64,000 nucleotides of DNA from Cytophagales bacterium (GTDB taxonomy: Bacteria > Bacteroidota > Bacteroidia > Cytophagales > Cyclobacteriaceae): assembly GCA_022360015.1 (NCBI GenBank), contig JAKSDQ010000319.1:1-64000 (forward strand), read 5' to 3'. The notes below the pieces were generated by a model. That model did no database searches and was not told the origin of the DNA. It saw only the letters and a list, made by a program, of their open reading frames with translations. This document shows, in pieces, positions 18,064 to 26,686 of the stretch (position 1 is its first letter; every line of letters starts with the position of its first letter). The translations under genes and the position numbers were made by a program.

Positions 18064-18096
18064 TGTCATAGCATGGCTCAAAGTCAAACCATGACT
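18064..18096. repeat. 33-bp imperfect palindrome, related to the one at 43131
   Basis: The outer bases match the perfect palindrome at 43131-43163 (GTCATA at the left end and ATGACT at the right end), with the same total length of 33. The arms here are degenerate. It lies 18 bases after the ftsE stop. Confidence 0.4.
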
Positions 18097-18183
18097 TCAA
18101 CGAATTTATTACCTCGTCCCTGGCCGGAATTATATAAGATAACCCAGGTGTTATGTTTTTATCCTGAAATACCAACCTCGCGC

Positions 18184-18358
18184 AAGCATCCGTGGCTGTT
18201 GCACAAAGTTCCCGACAAAACTCTTTGTGTCCCTTCGTGTCTTTGTGTCTTGGTGGTTAACCATTGTTCACCACGGAGGCACCAAGACACGAAGAGGCAC
18301 AAAGGTTTTCGATTATAAAATAAAAATACAGGCACATGCTTGAGTTGTGCAACACCCA
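18184..18358 (+). repeat. Dispersed palindromic element, copy A
   Basis: About 175 bp. The centre is a 35-bp imperfect inverted repeat (18223-18257 and 18270-18304, about 29 of 35 paired) around a 12-base loop TAACCATTGTTC. The left flank has GTTGCACAA followed by GACAAAA; the right flank has GGCACATGCT and TTGTGCAACACCCA, so the ends also form a terminal inverted repeat (TTGCACAA/TTGTGCAA). Copy B (21851) shares both flanks in the opposite orientation and copy C (56263) shares the left half. No open reading frame is present, so this is probably a non-autonomous mobile repeat. Confidence 0.8.
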
Positions 18359-18420
18359 CAGAAGCTTGTGCCATTCGTGGTATCCGTTTAAATTTGATTT
18401 TCCAATACTTACCAATACTG

Positions 18421-19401
18421 CTAGTTGCCATCATTTAGCTGCCGTTCTATCTCCTCAATTTCAGCGCGGACATCGACAGTATCGTTGATGGTATGCAATT
18501 GCATCAGCAATTTCTTCAAAAAATTTCGATGATTTTCAGATTGAGGGTGAAAAGGCCTATGAGCCAGGGCCTTGCGTATTTTCTGCCATTCCCCGATAAA
18601 GGTCCTGGAATCTGTGGAGAAATAGCTTTGCCCGAACATTTCCCAAATATAGTCTTCTGCCACTGAAGAAGGATGAATCATATCCCGTTCATAAAACCTG
18701 TAATCCCTCAAGTCATCCATCATTATTTCATAACCGGGAAAGTAAGTCACATGCGCAAAGTTTTCGGCAAGATAATGACTGGCCACACGAAGGATCGACT
18801 TGCTCACAGCATTAGACTCCAGACCGTCTTTGATATGGCGCACAGGGCTTACCGTTAGAATAACCTTAAGATGTCGATTCAACGGTTTCAATCTGTTTAT
18901 CAACAATTCAAACCTGCCTCTGATTTCCTCGCCGGTCAAAAACCTTTTATTGAAAAGGCGTGAAGGCATTTTATGGCAATTCGCGACAGTTTCGCCATTG
19001 TCAGCCCTCTCATAAATAATCGCCGTGCCAAAAGTCAGTATCAGCCAGTCCGCCTCAGACAACCAGATAGCGGTGCTTTTGATGGCCTGCTCAACCTGAT
19101 CTTTCAACGGTCTGTGGTCAGGGCTTCCAAAATCGGAATGCAAATGATAATTATAAAAAATACCCTGGTTTTTTATATAAGTATGTGGAGCGGGAAAATG
19201 ATGATTAATGCTGAAATCCAAAAGATTGAATATTGATTCCGGATTGAAAATAATACCGTAGGGATTAACCTTTACAGTAAACTTATGCTCATCCAGTTTC
19301 CGGCCCACCATGTTGGCGAAGCATGATCCGATACAAAGTATCCGGTCAGACAGGTTGATTTTCACCTCACTTTCACCAGGTGGAATGGCAGTTCGAAACA
19401 T
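18421..19401 (-). CDS. GSCFA domain-containing protein
   Basis: The protein has the GSCFA domain (named for its motif), which belongs to the SGNH-like hydrolase group and is common in Bacteroidota and Alphaproteobacteria. The exact substrate is unknown. The motif LCIGSCFANMVGRKL lies near the N terminus, followed by NPYGIIFNPES, LILTFGTAIIYE, the HKMPSRLFNKR region, VILTVSPVRHIKDG and YEIMMDDLRDYRFYERDMIHPS (quoted here in part, with the late Asp and His). Starting at 19401 (MFRTAI) gives 326 residues and matches the family's usual N terminus. The alternative ATG at 19428 would sit right beside the rplI terminator. The gene stands alone. Confidence 0.85.
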   Translation of the reverse strand: MFRTAIPPGESEVKINLSDRILCIGSCFANMVGRKLDEHKFTVKVNPYGIIFNPESIFNLLDFSINHHFPAPHTYIKNQGIFYNYHLHSDFGSPDHRPLKDQVEQAIKSTAIWLSEADWLILTFGTAIIYERADNGETVANCHKMPSRLFNKRFLTGEEIRGRFELLINRLKPLNRHLKVILTVSPVRHIKDGLESNAVSKSILRVASHYLAENFAHVTYFPGYEIMMDDLRDYRFYERDMIHPSSVAEDYIWEMFGQSYFSTDSRTFIGEWQKIRKALAHRPFHPQSENHRNFLKKLLMQLHTINDTVDVRAEIEEIERQLNDGN

Positions 19402-19430
19402 TTGGTAAAAATAACCATTCCCATACATAT

Positions 19431-19464
19431 AAAAAAAGCCCTGGTTTTGTTCTCCAGGGCTTTT
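19431..19464 (-). terminator. Intrinsic terminator of the rpsF-rpsR-rplI operon
   Basis: The arms AAAAGCCCTGG (19434-19444) and CCAGGGCTTTT (19454-19464) form an 11-bp perfect stem with a 9-base loop, followed on the minus strand by a T run (19437-19431). It lies 22 bases after the rplI stop. Confidence 0.85.
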
Positions 19465-19485
19465 ATCTCTTTAACAATGCCTTAA

Positions 19486-19929
19486 TTAAGCCGGCACTAC
19501 GGTAAACTGAAGCTCGTGTTTTACTTCCTTGTGCAAATCCAGCACGGCGACGAAGTCACCGGAGGTTTTCACCTCAGTTTTGAATGAAATCTTCTTTCTG
19601 TCAATATCAAATCCTTTTTCCTTTAAAGCGTCTGAAATCTGCAAGGTAGTAACGGCACCGAATATTTTACCACTTTCGCCAACTTTAGCAGGTATTTCCA
19701 ACGCCAATTCGCCGATGGAGACTGACAATGCCTCTGCATCCTGTTTTACCTTCTCGGCTTTATGAGCAGCTTGTCTGATGTTTTCTTCGATCATTTTCCT
19801 GTTGGAAGGGCTTGCTAAAATGGCAAACCCCTTAGGAATAAGGTAGTTCCTGGCATAACCCGGTTTTACTTTAACAAAATCGTTTTTATAACCCAGGCCT
19901 TGTATATCTTCTTTTAATATGACTTCCAT
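19486..19929 (-). CDS. rplI: 50S ribosomal protein L9
   Basis: Large-subunit protein that binds 23S rRNA at the base of the L1 stalk. At 147 residues it is the normal length. The N-terminal domain MEVILKEDIQGLGYKND plus GYARNYLIPKGFA is the L9 signature. A lysine- and alanine-rich connecting helix (about 45-75) and a C-terminal domain with FGAVTT and IDLHKE-like strands follow. It is the last gene of the rpsF-rpsR-rplI operon, 52 bases after rpsR, and is followed by a strong terminator. Confidence 0.98.
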   Translation of the reverse strand: MEVILKEDIQGLGYKNDFVKVKPGYARNYLIPKGFAILASPSNRKMIEENIRQAAHKAEKVKQDAEALSVSIGELALEIPAKVGESGKIFGAVTTLQISDALKEKGFDIDRKKISFKTEVKTSGDFVAVLDLHKEVKHELQFTVVPA

Positions 19930-19981
19930 GATATTTCTCTTTATGAATTCTCGATTAAAAGCTTTACTTAAACCGCAGGAT

Positions 19982-20233
19982 TTATTTCAGCGAATCTGTT
20001 ACATAAGGCAACAGGCCAAGATGTCTCGCCCTTTTCACAGCCTGCGTAACCTTTCTTTGGTATTTGGCGCTGGTGCCTGTTATTCTGCGCGGTAAAATCT
20101 TGCCTTGTTCATTGACAAACTTTAAAAGGAAGTTTGCGTCTTTATAATCGATATATTTGATTCCGTTTTTCTTGAATCGACAATATTTCTTTTTATTATC
20201 GGCTCTGTTGATAGGTTCGTTTACTAAAGTCAT
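19982..20233 (-). CDS. rpsR: 30S ribosomal protein S18
   Basis: Small-subunit protein pairing with S6 on the platform. The protein has 83 residues with the core [34 protein letters not shown] and the closing [11 protein letters not shown] signature. Its ATG overlaps the rpsF stop by four bases (20230-20233), so translation is coupled to S6. Confidence 0.98.
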   Translation of the reverse strand: MTLVNEPINRADNKKKYCRFKKNGIKYIDYKDANFLLKFVNEQGKILPRRITGTSAKYQRKVTQAVKRARHLGLLPYVTDSLK

Positions 20234-20610
20234 GATTTACTCTCCTCGGCGGTCGCTGGGGCCACATTTTTTTTGTTAAATTCTCCTTTTCTTCTTTTGT
20301 TGTTGTATTCTACCGCATGCTTGTCTAAAGCAACAGTCAAAAATCGCATAACCTTTTCATCCCTCCTGAATTCAGTTTCCAGCTTTGCAATGGTCTGTGG
20401 TGTCGCCTTATATTCAAACAGGCCATAAAAACCGGTGGATTTATGTTGAATGGGATAGGCCAGCTTTCTGAGTCCCCATTGCTCAACGTTTATCATTTCC
20501 GCCTTCTGATCTTTTAGTACCTTTTCGAATTTGTCGACAGCATCCTTCATCTGAGCTTCAGATAAAACGGGAGTTAAAATGAATACCGTCTCGTAATTTT
20601 TCAATTCCAT
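20230..20610 (-). CDS. rpsF: 30S ribosomal protein S6
   Basis: Small-subunit protein that binds 16S rRNA with S18. The protein has 126 residues: an N-terminal strand [10 protein letters not shown], then [35 protein letters not shown], and a basic Asn/Lys-rich tail as in other Bacteroidota S6 proteins. It is the first gene of the operon, with a full promoter 35 bases upstream. Confidence 0.98.
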   Translation of the reverse strand: MELKNYETVFILTPVLSEAQMKDAVDKFEKVLKDQKAEMINVEQWGLRKLAYPIQHKSTGFYGLFEYKATPQTIAKLETEFRRDEKVMRFLTVALDKHAVEYNNKRRKGEFNKKNVAPATAEESKS

Positions 20611-20644
20611 TTTTATTCAAATAATAACGTATTAATTTGGCCTG

Positions 20645-20675
20645 CAAAGATATGTATAAAAAAATTGTATTCAAA
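20645..20675 (-). promoter_or_regulatory. Promoter of rpsF-rpsR-rplI (TTTG-N19-TATCTTTG)
   Basis: On the minus strand TTTG (20675-20672), 19 bases, then TATCTTTG (20652-20645). Both boxes and the spacing match the Bacteroidota consensus exactly, as expected for a ribosomal-protein operon. Confidence 0.8.
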
Positions 20676-20707
20676 CACCTCTAATCATTTCAATGCACCG
20701 CGTAGCT

Positions 20708-21661
20708 TTATTTAATGGTAAAATTCCTGGAACCCATCACATAGTCATCGGTATAAATTTCCAGTGTGTATTGACCGGGTTCAAATTCGGTAGGTTTTTG
20801 GTAAAGAAAGGTAAGGGTTTGTTTTGTGTTGTCAAATAAAATGTCCTGTTTTACCGTGTAAAATTCCTCCCGGCCGTCAATCATAAAAGTGCCTGAGCCG
20901 GTGGCAACATCAAAAATAACGTTACCTGCAGGCTCTATAACACGCACAAGTATTTCCTTCCCTTCAATAGGGGCCACGTTGTTTTCCCCGATATTGAATT
21001 CCATCTTTAGCTTATCGATCTGCCGGCTTTTAAATTCGCCTTCACGTTCTTTACCGCGCTTGTTTACCCCGTAAACCTTAATATTTTCAGCTTTCAGCCT
21101 TCCGGCAAATGCTACCCGTTCTTCCAGCTTTCCTTTATCCTCTTCCATGGTCATCAATACATCCTGCAGCTCATTTTGCTGGCTTTTAAGTGCTGTATTT
21201 TCGCTCATCAATGAGTCCGCAATTCCCCTCAATTTGGTTATTTCTTCATCTTTGTTTTTCAACAAGGTTTCATAACCTTTTACCCTTTCCCTTAGCCTTG
21301 AAATCTGAACATTAGATGATTTCCTTAAATTTTCTTTTTCCTTTTCAATTTCTTCCCTGGCCAGTTGAAGCTCTTCAATATCACCGCCCAGCTTTTGTAT
21401 TTCTTCTATTTTTTGGTCAAGCTCCATGCTCAGGGATTCCAATTTTGCAGAAGCATCTACCAGTTCCTGCTTCGTCAGCTCCCCTGCTTTTCTAAGCTCA
21501 CCCTGCTTTTTGTAGCCAAATATGATAAATATAATGGCAGTTAACAAGGCGACCGCCAAAACGCCAATGATGATTTTGGTCTTCTTGTCGCTCCTTTCTT
21601 CTTCAAAAACTGGTCTGTTTGCCCCGGTATTTCCTGGCATATCACTTCTGTTTGCTTCCAT
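20708..21661 (-). CDS. Membrane-anchored coiled-coil protein of unknown function
   Basis: The protein has 317 residues. A short hydrophilic N terminus (1-27) is followed by one transmembrane segment (about 29-49), a long coiled coil (about 55-195, rich in Glu, Lys and Leu heptads) and a C-terminal beta-rich domain of about 120 residues with IEGKEILVRVIEP and FEPGQYTLEIYTDD. The positive-inside pattern puts the coil and C-terminal domain in the periplasm. The C-terminal domain resembles an immunoglobulin-like fold, but this is inference. It stands upstream of the rpsF operon on the same strand with its own promoter-like boxes (21726-21755). I do not recognise a named family. Confidence 0.75.
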   Translation of the reverse strand: MEANRSDMPGNTGANRPVFEEERSDKKTKIIIGVLAVALLTAIIFIIFGYKKQGELRKAGELTKQELVDASAKLESLSMELDQKIEEIQKLGGDIEELQLAREEIEKEKENLRKSSNVQISRLRERVKGYETLLKNKDEEITKLRGIADSLMSENTALKSQQNELQDVLMTMEEDKGKLEERVAFAGRLKAENIKVYGVNKRGKEREGEFKSRQIDKLKMEFNIGENNVAPIEGKEILVRVIEPAGNVIFDVATGSGTFMIDGREEFYTVKQDILFDNTKQTLTFLYQKPTEFEPGQYTLEIYTDDYVMGSRNFTIK

Positions 21662-21725
21662 TTTTTTAATATTTGGATGACAAAAATTTTGGTCGTTGTA
21701 AATTTACCGCTATTTAAAATAAACG

Positions 21726-21755
21726 CAAAAATACTTTTTTATTGAATTAATACAA
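21726..21755 (-). promoter_or_regulatory. Probable promoter of the coiled-coil protein gene (TTG-N19-TATTTTTG)
   Basis: On the minus strand TTG (21755-21753), 19 bases, then TATTTTTG (21733-21726), about 65 bases before the start codon at 21661. Confidence 0.5.
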
Positions 21756-21850
21756 GAAAAACACGTAATTAAGCCCATCCCATGCCTTTATGCCTCAGCA
21801 TCTTAGTATATACTGTATATATTGAATTATTAATCTGGCTCCAGCGGACG

Positions 21851-22017
21851 TGGTGGTTGTACACCAGCATGCACCTGTATCCTCATCCCATCGGCTAAAT
21901 CCTCTGTGCCTCTTTGTGTCTTTGTGCCTCCGTGGTGAAAAATGGTTAACCACGGAGGCACAAAGAGGCACAAAGAATTTTGTCAAAAACGTTGTGCAAC
22001 ACCCAAGGACGATGCTT
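21851..22017 (-). repeat. Dispersed palindromic element, copy B (inverted orientation)
   Basis: About 167 bp. The central arms are CTTTGTGCCTCCGTGGT (ending 21936) and ACCACGGAGGCACAAAG (starting 21949), with imperfect pairing extending to about 21902 and 21979. The 12-base loop GAAAAATGGTTA is the reverse complement of the loop type in copies A and C, so this copy is inverted. The right flank TTTTGTCAAAAACGTTGTGC and the left flank GTTGTACACCAGCATGCACC mirror those of copy A. It fills the gap between the coiled-coil gene and the methyltransferase gene, which otherwise shows no gene. Confidence 0.8.
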
Positions 22018-22079
22018 TCTGCCACCAATCGCGGGAACACGGTGCTGATAACCGAACATAAAATTAGCAAAGCCAAAAG

Positions 22080-22865
22080 TTAAAACGCCAGCACATAATG
22101 TTCTTTATAAAAATCCTTATTAAAAAACAACAACCCTGCATCAAATATATCTATGCTGAGGGTCACTTCCGGTTGTTGCACCAATTCCTTCCAGGCTTTA
22201 CCCATAGATTTTGACCAGTAAATATCATCGATCACAAAAACCGTATCTGCGTGAATCAACGGGAGAAATTGGCTATAATAGCGCAAAGTGGCGTCAAACT
22301 GATGGTTTGCATCGAAATAAACCAAATCCACTTTATTCGTTTTTTTTGCAAAACCGGGTAAGGTCAAATCAATATTGCCCCGGATCACCTCAATGTTAAA
22401 CTGGTGAGCACGCTTAAACAGATCAATGGCTATTTGGGCCGATTCCCGGCAACCTTCAAAAGTAGTCACCCTTGCTTTCGGGCTGCTTTTGGCCAGGTAA
22501 AGGGTGTTGATTCCCAATGAAGTCCCTAATTCGACGATATCAACGCTCTCCGTATAATCTGACAACCGGAATAACATTTCGGAAAACTTCCTGCTGCTCA
22601 ATCCACTTCTGGCCAGGTCTTTGACTGTTCGTTTTGCCGACTTACTCACTCTTGAGCCCGCTCCAAAATCTTCAATAGCGATGAGCGTTTCATTTTTCAG
22701 CAATTCCCTTCTGTAACTCTCAATTTTATCAAAAACGCCAGACCTTTTTTTGCCCTTCATCACATTTTCATAAAAATTAAAGATAAACGGAGCCTGCAAT
22801 GAATGGCGGTCAACCGCATTCAATTTATATTCCAAAAACTTGGATATTTGATAAAACGAGGACAA
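22080..22865 (-). CDS. Class I SAM-dependent methyltransferase
   Basis: Probable O-methyltransferase-like enzyme of unknown substrate; 261 residues. The Rossmann motif I is VDIVELGTSLGINTLYLA, motif II ends in TTFEG, and DLVYFDANHQFD plus VFVIDDIYW are the metal-binding or catalytic-region motifs of the Methyltransf_24 type. The N-terminal HSLQAPFIFNFYENV matches a stretch (HSPFVF) seen in a Bacteroidota subfamily of these proteins. The longest frame uses TTG at 22865, and no ATG gives the whole conserved N terminus. It lies 18 bases after apaG on the same strand, so the two are probably co-transcribed. Confidence 0.8.
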   Translation of the reverse strand: MSSFYQISKFLEYKLNAVDRHSLQAPFIFNFYENVMKGKKRSGVFDKIESYRRELLKNETLIAIEDFGAGSRVSKSAKRTVKDLARSGLSSRKFSEMLFRLSDYTESVDIVELGTSLGINTLYLAKSSPKARVTTFEGCRESAQIAIDLFKRAHQFNIEVIRGNIDLTLPGFAKKTNKVDLVYFDANHQFDATLRYYSQFLPLIHADTVFVIDDIYWSKSMGKAWKELVQQPEVTLSIDIFDAGLLFFNKDFYKEHYVLAF

Positions 22866-22883
22866 GTGGCCGATGAGGTTTAT

Positions 22884-23270
22884 CTAGTTAAGCTTGTAAG
22901 GCACGATCATAGTAAACTGGGGGATGGTGACTTTAAAACGGCTACCGTCTACAAGTCTTTCCATCACGTAATGACCATACATTTTGCCCATTCCCGATTT
23001 CAGATTGCATCCTGAAACGTATTGATGGTACTGCCCAGGTTCCAGGATAGGCTGCTGTCCAACTACCCCTTCGCCTTCAACTTCCCTGATAATATTGTTA
23101 GCATCATGAATATACCACTGTCTTCTTAACAACTGAATGGTGTTCTCACTTCCGTTTTCAATGGTAATCCGATAGGTAAATACAAAGTGAAACTGGCTCG
23201 GACTTGAATACTCCGGCTGATACTCGGTTTCCACTATTACCTTGATGCCTTCTGTTATTTCGGTAACCAT
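22884..23270 (-). CDS. apaG: ApaG domain protein
   Basis: Single-domain protein of 128 residues with a fibronectin-III-like fold, historically tied to Co2+ resistance and Mg2+ efflux; the biochemical role is still unclear. Family motifs: VETEYQPEYSSP, FVFTYRITIEN, LLRRQWYIHDA, EGEGVVGQQPILEPG, YVSGCNLKSGMGKMYGHY. Length and motifs match closely. It is the first gene of a likely pair with the methyltransferase. Confidence 0.95.
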   Translation of the reverse strand: MVTEITEGIKVIVETEYQPEYSSPSQFHFVFTYRITIENGSENTIQLLRRQWYIHDANNIIREVEGEGVVGQQPILEPGQYHQYVSGCNLKSGMGKMYGHYVMERLVDGSRFKVTIPQFTMIVPYKLN

Positions 23271-23383
23271 TATTTTAAAAATGATGATTATTTTAACGAT
23301 TAAATATACCCATTAGTTTTAAATTTGTTCAGCAATTAAAATAGAAAAAATTACTTTTCCATAAATAATTATTAAGAAACAAT

Positions 23384-24046
23384 ATGGATGTAAGAATTGA
23401 AGCATCATGGCGTGAAAAACTAAAAGAAGAATTCGAAAGGCCATATTTTAACGAGCTTGTAGAATTCGTTAAGTCCGAATACAGCCGTTACAAAGTCTAT
23501 CCGCCGGGCCAGGAAATATTCAGCGCATTTGATCATTGTCCTTTCACAAATGTAAAAGTTGTGATTATCGGACAGGATCCCTATCATGGCCCGGGACAAG
23601 CAAACGGCCTTTGTTTTTCAGTTCACGACAATATTAAAAAACCACCTTCGTTGGTTAACATTTTTCAGGAGATCAATCAGGATCTTGGCAAGCCCATTCC
23701 CGAATCAGGTAACCTGGAAAGGTGGGCCGATCAGGGTGTTTTATTGTTAAACGCCACGCTTACCGTCCGTGCCGCTTCACCTGGATCACATCAGGATAAA
23801 GGCTGGGAAACCTTCACCGATGCTGTCATCAAAAAAGTTTCAGATGAAAAAGAAAATGTCGTTTTCATCCTATGGGGCGCGTATGCTCAGAAAAAAGGAA
23901 GCATCATTGCCCCATCAAAGCACTGCATCCTCAAATCCCCGCACCCCTCCCCCTATTCAGCCGACCGCGGATTTTTCGGCAATCGCCACTTTAGCAAAAC
24001 AAACGATTTTCTGAAGCAACAGGGACTGAAGAGCATAGAATGGTAG
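23384..24046 (+). CDS. ung: Uracil-DNA glycosylase, family 1
   Basis: Removes uracil from DNA to start base-excision repair. The protein has 220 residues, the normal length. The catalytic water-activating loop is VIIGQDPYHGPGQANGLCFS. The minor-groove leucine loop corresponds to HPSPYSADRGFFGNRHFS, with the catalytic His, and an FILWGAYAQKKG strand is present. TACTTTTC at 23352-23359 with TTTG at 23324-23327 is a near-match promoter about 25 bases before the ATG. It stands alone, divergent from apaG. Confidence 0.97.
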   Translation: MDVRIEASWREKLKEEFERPYFNELVEFVKSEYSRYKVYPPGQEIFSAFDHCPFTNVKVVIIGQDPYHGPGQANGLCFSVHDNIKKPPSLVNIFQEINQDLGKPIPESGNLERWADQGVLLLNATLTVRAASPGSHQDKGWETFTDAVIKKVSDEKENVVFILWGAYAQKKGSIIAPSKHCILKSPHPSPYSADRGFFGNRHFSKTNDFLKQQGLKSIEW

Positions 24047-24103
24047 AGTAAAGGCGGTTTTGAGCGGTCAGACAATAGAATATATCCACCCTCCCCCCAT
24101 AAA

Positions 24104-24129
24104 AATTGTCAATTGTCAATTGTCAATTG
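24104..24129. repeat. AATTGTC heptamer tandem repeat
   Basis: Three complete AATTGTC units and a partial fourth lie between the convergent ung and lepB genes. The overlapping CAATTG palindromes and the related TTGACA/TGTCAATT runs at 59377-59487 suggest one dispersed short-repeat type. Confidence 0.7.
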
Positions 24130-24135
24130 CACCAC

Positions 24136-25239
24136 TCACTCTATTCCTTTAAAAATCCTATTCCACCGGATTTTTTTGAGAAAGCTTTCATGAGGATCGA
24201 GGGACAGCCAGATAAACAGGGCCTTGCCGACCACGTGATCTTCGGGCACAAACCCCCAATACCTTGAATCCAAGGAATTATGACGGTTATCACCCATCAT
24301 GAAATAATAGTTTTGTTTAAATGTGTAGGAAGTAATACCCTCGCCGTTTACGATCAGTTGTCCGTCCTGTTCCAAAACCGACTCATTATGCTCGTAATTT
24401 TCGATTACGTACCTATACTTGGCAATATTTTCTTCCGATAAATCTATGGTCATGCCTTCGGAAGGAATGATAATGGGCCCATAAAAGTCCTTGTTCCAAT
24501 TGAAAAACCCGGAGGCCGGATAGATGCCCGCCTCAGACTTGTTTTCATTTGTCTTATTGATTTGAACGGTTTCAATAAATGGAAAATCTGACAACTTTTC
24601 GGCACTTTCTGTGGTAGCGTTAACACGATAGCCATTACTGATTCTTTCATAATCCCAGATTCCTGCCTTTTTAAACACCCTGTCGTTGATAGAGCTGTTG
24701 TTCCGAGTTTTGATCAAATAGCTAAACTCCATGTCCGGCGGGTTATCCACAGGTTGATCGTTGATGATCACCTGGGTATCTGTAATTTCAATTTTATCAC
24801 CTGCAATGCCTACACAACGCTTTATGTAATTGGTTTTTAAGTCAGTGGGATGATTTTCGGCCGGATAGTTAAATACGACGACATCATTTCGTTCAATGTC
24901 AGAAAACCCGGGTAATCGATACTGGGGCAACTGTATGACGTCCAGGTAAGAAGGGATATTGGTCCACCAGATTTTTTGATGGGTAAGGGGTATTTGCAGC
25001 GGCGTCTTGGGTGTCCGGGGGCCATAGTGAATTTTACTCACAAAGAGGAAATCCCCAACCAGCAGGGAGCTTTCCATAGAAGGTGTAGGAATGGTAAAAG
25101 CTTCAAGCAAAATCCATCTGATCAGTGTTGCGGCAATAATCGCAAACAAAATGGCATCAACCCATTCTCTGGCTTTCGACTTTGGTTTTTCTTCCTCATG
25201 CTGGTTCTTTTCCTTTCTTTTCCAAAACTTCAGACTCAT
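24136..25239 (-). CDS. lepB: Signal peptidase I
   Basis: Membrane serine protease that removes Sec signal peptides. The protein has 367 residues. A basic cytoplasmic N terminus is followed by one transmembrane segment (about 27-47). The catalytic serine is Ser54 in PTPSMESSL, the catalytic lysine Lys140 in YIKRCVGIAGD, and box E is MGDNRHNSLDSRYWGFVP. The region between boxes D and E carries a long insertion typical of Bacteroidota LepB, making the protein longer than the E. coli enzyme (324). The start is clear. It follows dapB on the same strand after 86 bases, a gene order common in the phylum. Confidence 0.96.
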   Translation of the reverse strand: MSLKFWKRKEKNQHEEEKPKSKAREWVDAILFAIIAATLIRWILLEAFTIPTPSMESSLLVGDFLFVSKIHYGPRTPKTPLQIPLTHQKIWWTNIPSYLDVIQLPQYRLPGFSDIERNDVVVFNYPAENHPTDLKTNYIKRCVGIAGDKIEITDTQVIINDQPVDNPPDMEFSYLIKTRNNSSINDRVFKKAGIWDYERISNGYRVNATTESAEKLSDFPFIETVQINKTNENKSEAGIYPASGFFNWNKDFYGPIIIPSEGMTIDLSEENIAKYRYVIENYEHNESVLEQDGQLIVNGEGITSYTFKQNYYFMMGDNRHNSLDSRYWGFVPEDHVVGKALFIWLSLDPHESFLKKIRWNRIFKGIE

Positions 25240-25325
25240 ATTGGGAATGCTTGAAAATACATTTAATCACTGATGAATAAGGAACGACAAAAATAAATAT
25301 AAATATGCTGAAATAACGGGAATTT

Positions 25326-26042
25326 TTAAAAATTCAGGTAATCGTCCATGCCGAGTATTCCCTTTTTATCAACCACCCATTCAGCGACCAACACCGCGCC
25401 AAGGGCGAAACCATGCCTGGAGTGGGCGGTATGTTTAATTTCAATATCATCAATAGGTGACGTATATTGCACGGTATGAGTTCCCGGAACTTTATCGATG
25501 CGCTTTGAGACGATACCCACTTCGTTTTTATGCGTCGTAGTTTGGTCGACCCATTTTTGTATTTTATTATTTTGCTCCATGATTCCCTCGGCCAGCGTAA
25601 TGGCGGTACCGCTGGGAGCATCCTTTTTTTCAGTATGGTGTATTTCTTCCATAGAAACTTTGTAATCCGGAAACTGGTTCATGACCCTGGCCAGGAACCG
25701 GTTAATTTTAAAAAAAATGTTTACCCCCAGACTAAAATTACTGGCATAGAAAAATGTGCCATCCTCGTTAAGACAAGCATTTTTTACTGTCTCCAATTGC
25801 CCAAGCCATCCTGTTGTACCTGAAACAACGGGAATCTTCTTACTAAAACATTTTAGAAGGTTAGCAGTGGCTGCATCCGGTTGACTGAATTCGATAGCCA
25901 CGTCCACGTTTTGATCGGAGATTTGCTCAAATAATTCCTGATCTTCTTTATCAATGATAAAGGCGATGTTGTGTCCTCTTTCAATGGCTATTTTTTCTAT
26001 GGTTTTACCCATTTTACCATAGCCCAATAATAAAATCTTCAT
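25326..26042 (-). CDS. dapB: 4-hydroxy-tetrahydrodipicolinate reductase
   Basis: NAD(P)H-dependent reductase of the diaminopimelate/lysine pathway. At 238 residues it is the short form usual in Bacteroidota. The nucleotide-binding motif LLGYGKMGKTIE is at the N terminus, followed by SGTTGW, NFSLGVNIFF and the substrate-binding signature EEIHHTEKKDAPSGTA. It lies 35 bases after the DUF5683 gene in a tight minus-strand cluster with parB and parA. Confidence 0.96.
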   Translation of the reverse strand: MKILLLGYGKMGKTIEKIAIERGHNIAFIIDKEDQELFEQISDQNVDVAIEFSQPDAATANLLKCFSKKIPVVSGTTGWLGQLETVKNACLNEDGTFFYASNFSLGVNIFFKINRFLARVMNQFPDYKVSMEEIHHTEKKDAPSGTAITLAEGIMEQNNKIQKWVDQTTTHKNEVGIVSKRIDKVPGTHTVQYTSPIDDIEIKHTAHSRHGFALGAVLVAEWVVDKKGILGMDDYLNF

Positions 26043-26077
26043 GTTTGTATGGTGTTAGCCTGAAGTTACCGTAGGCT

Positions 26078-26683
26078 TCAGGGTTTTACTTTTAGTTGTA
26101 ATGATAAGCCTACATTGGCGATATTCCAAGGATTTTGTACCATTGCCGGCTTAATACTGAAGGCAAGTTGATCATTAACATCAAATTCCCGCAAATGGGC
26201 ATCTACATGAGCATCCAAAATATTGAGTAAATAAAGTGCTCCGGTAAGAATGATAAAAAAATCCCTGTTTCTTCTGAAAAAGTCCACCCGTCTTCGAATT
26301 TGGGACTCATTCAGACCGGTTCCATTAATCGTGTTGGGATCTCCATCCACCTCTAAAAACAGCGCTTCTCTGAAAAAAAGATATTGCGTATTGTAATTTA
26401 TCGAACTAAAAACGAGGGTCATACCCCCCCCATAGATGATAGGAAGTTTCCAGGCCTTTTTATTATATATTTGTCCCAGTCCGGGAAGAATCGCCGAGTA
26501 CAGCGCCACTTTATTGGGCAGGTTGCGGGGAGTTTCGGTGACGATTTCCTGTATACCTTCCTCGGTTATGAGTACATTATCTTCGGTGTAAATAATAGAG
26601 TCCTGCCTGGCATTCTCATTTTCCTGCGCTAAAAGTAATGTCCAGCAAAAGCTTAATAAGATGAGCAGAAAGCCCTTTTTCAT
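26078..26683 (-). CDS. DUF5683 family envelope protein
   Basis: The protein has 201 residues and a signal peptide (MKKGFLLILLSFCW, cleavage after LLAQ). The DUF5683 core PNKVALYSAILPGLGQIYNK is present, then hydrophobic stretches (IIYGGGMTLVF, FIILTGALYLLNILDAHVDAHL). This family is restricted to Bacteroidota and nearly always follows parB. The function is unknown; membrane or outer-membrane location is inferred from the signal peptide and the small-residue-rich segments. The stop of parB lies 3 bases upstream of its start. Confidence 0.88.
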   Translation of the reverse strand: MKKGFLLILLSFCWTLLLAQENENARQDSIIYTEDNVLITEEGIQEIVTETPRNLPNKVALYSAILPGLGQIYNKKAWKLPIIYGGGMTLVFSSINYNTQYLFFREALFLEVDGDPNTINGTGLNESQIRRRVDFFRRNRDFFIILTGALYLLNILDAHVDAHLREFDVNDQLAFSIKPAMVQNPWNIANVGLSLQLKVKP

Positions 26684-26686
26684 GAA

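Noticed and set aside
24226..24237. CACGTG-centred sequence in lepB as a possible ParB parS site
   Set aside because: Only the central six bases and a few neighbours fit; the outer arms of a parS palindrome are missing and it lies inside a coding sequence.
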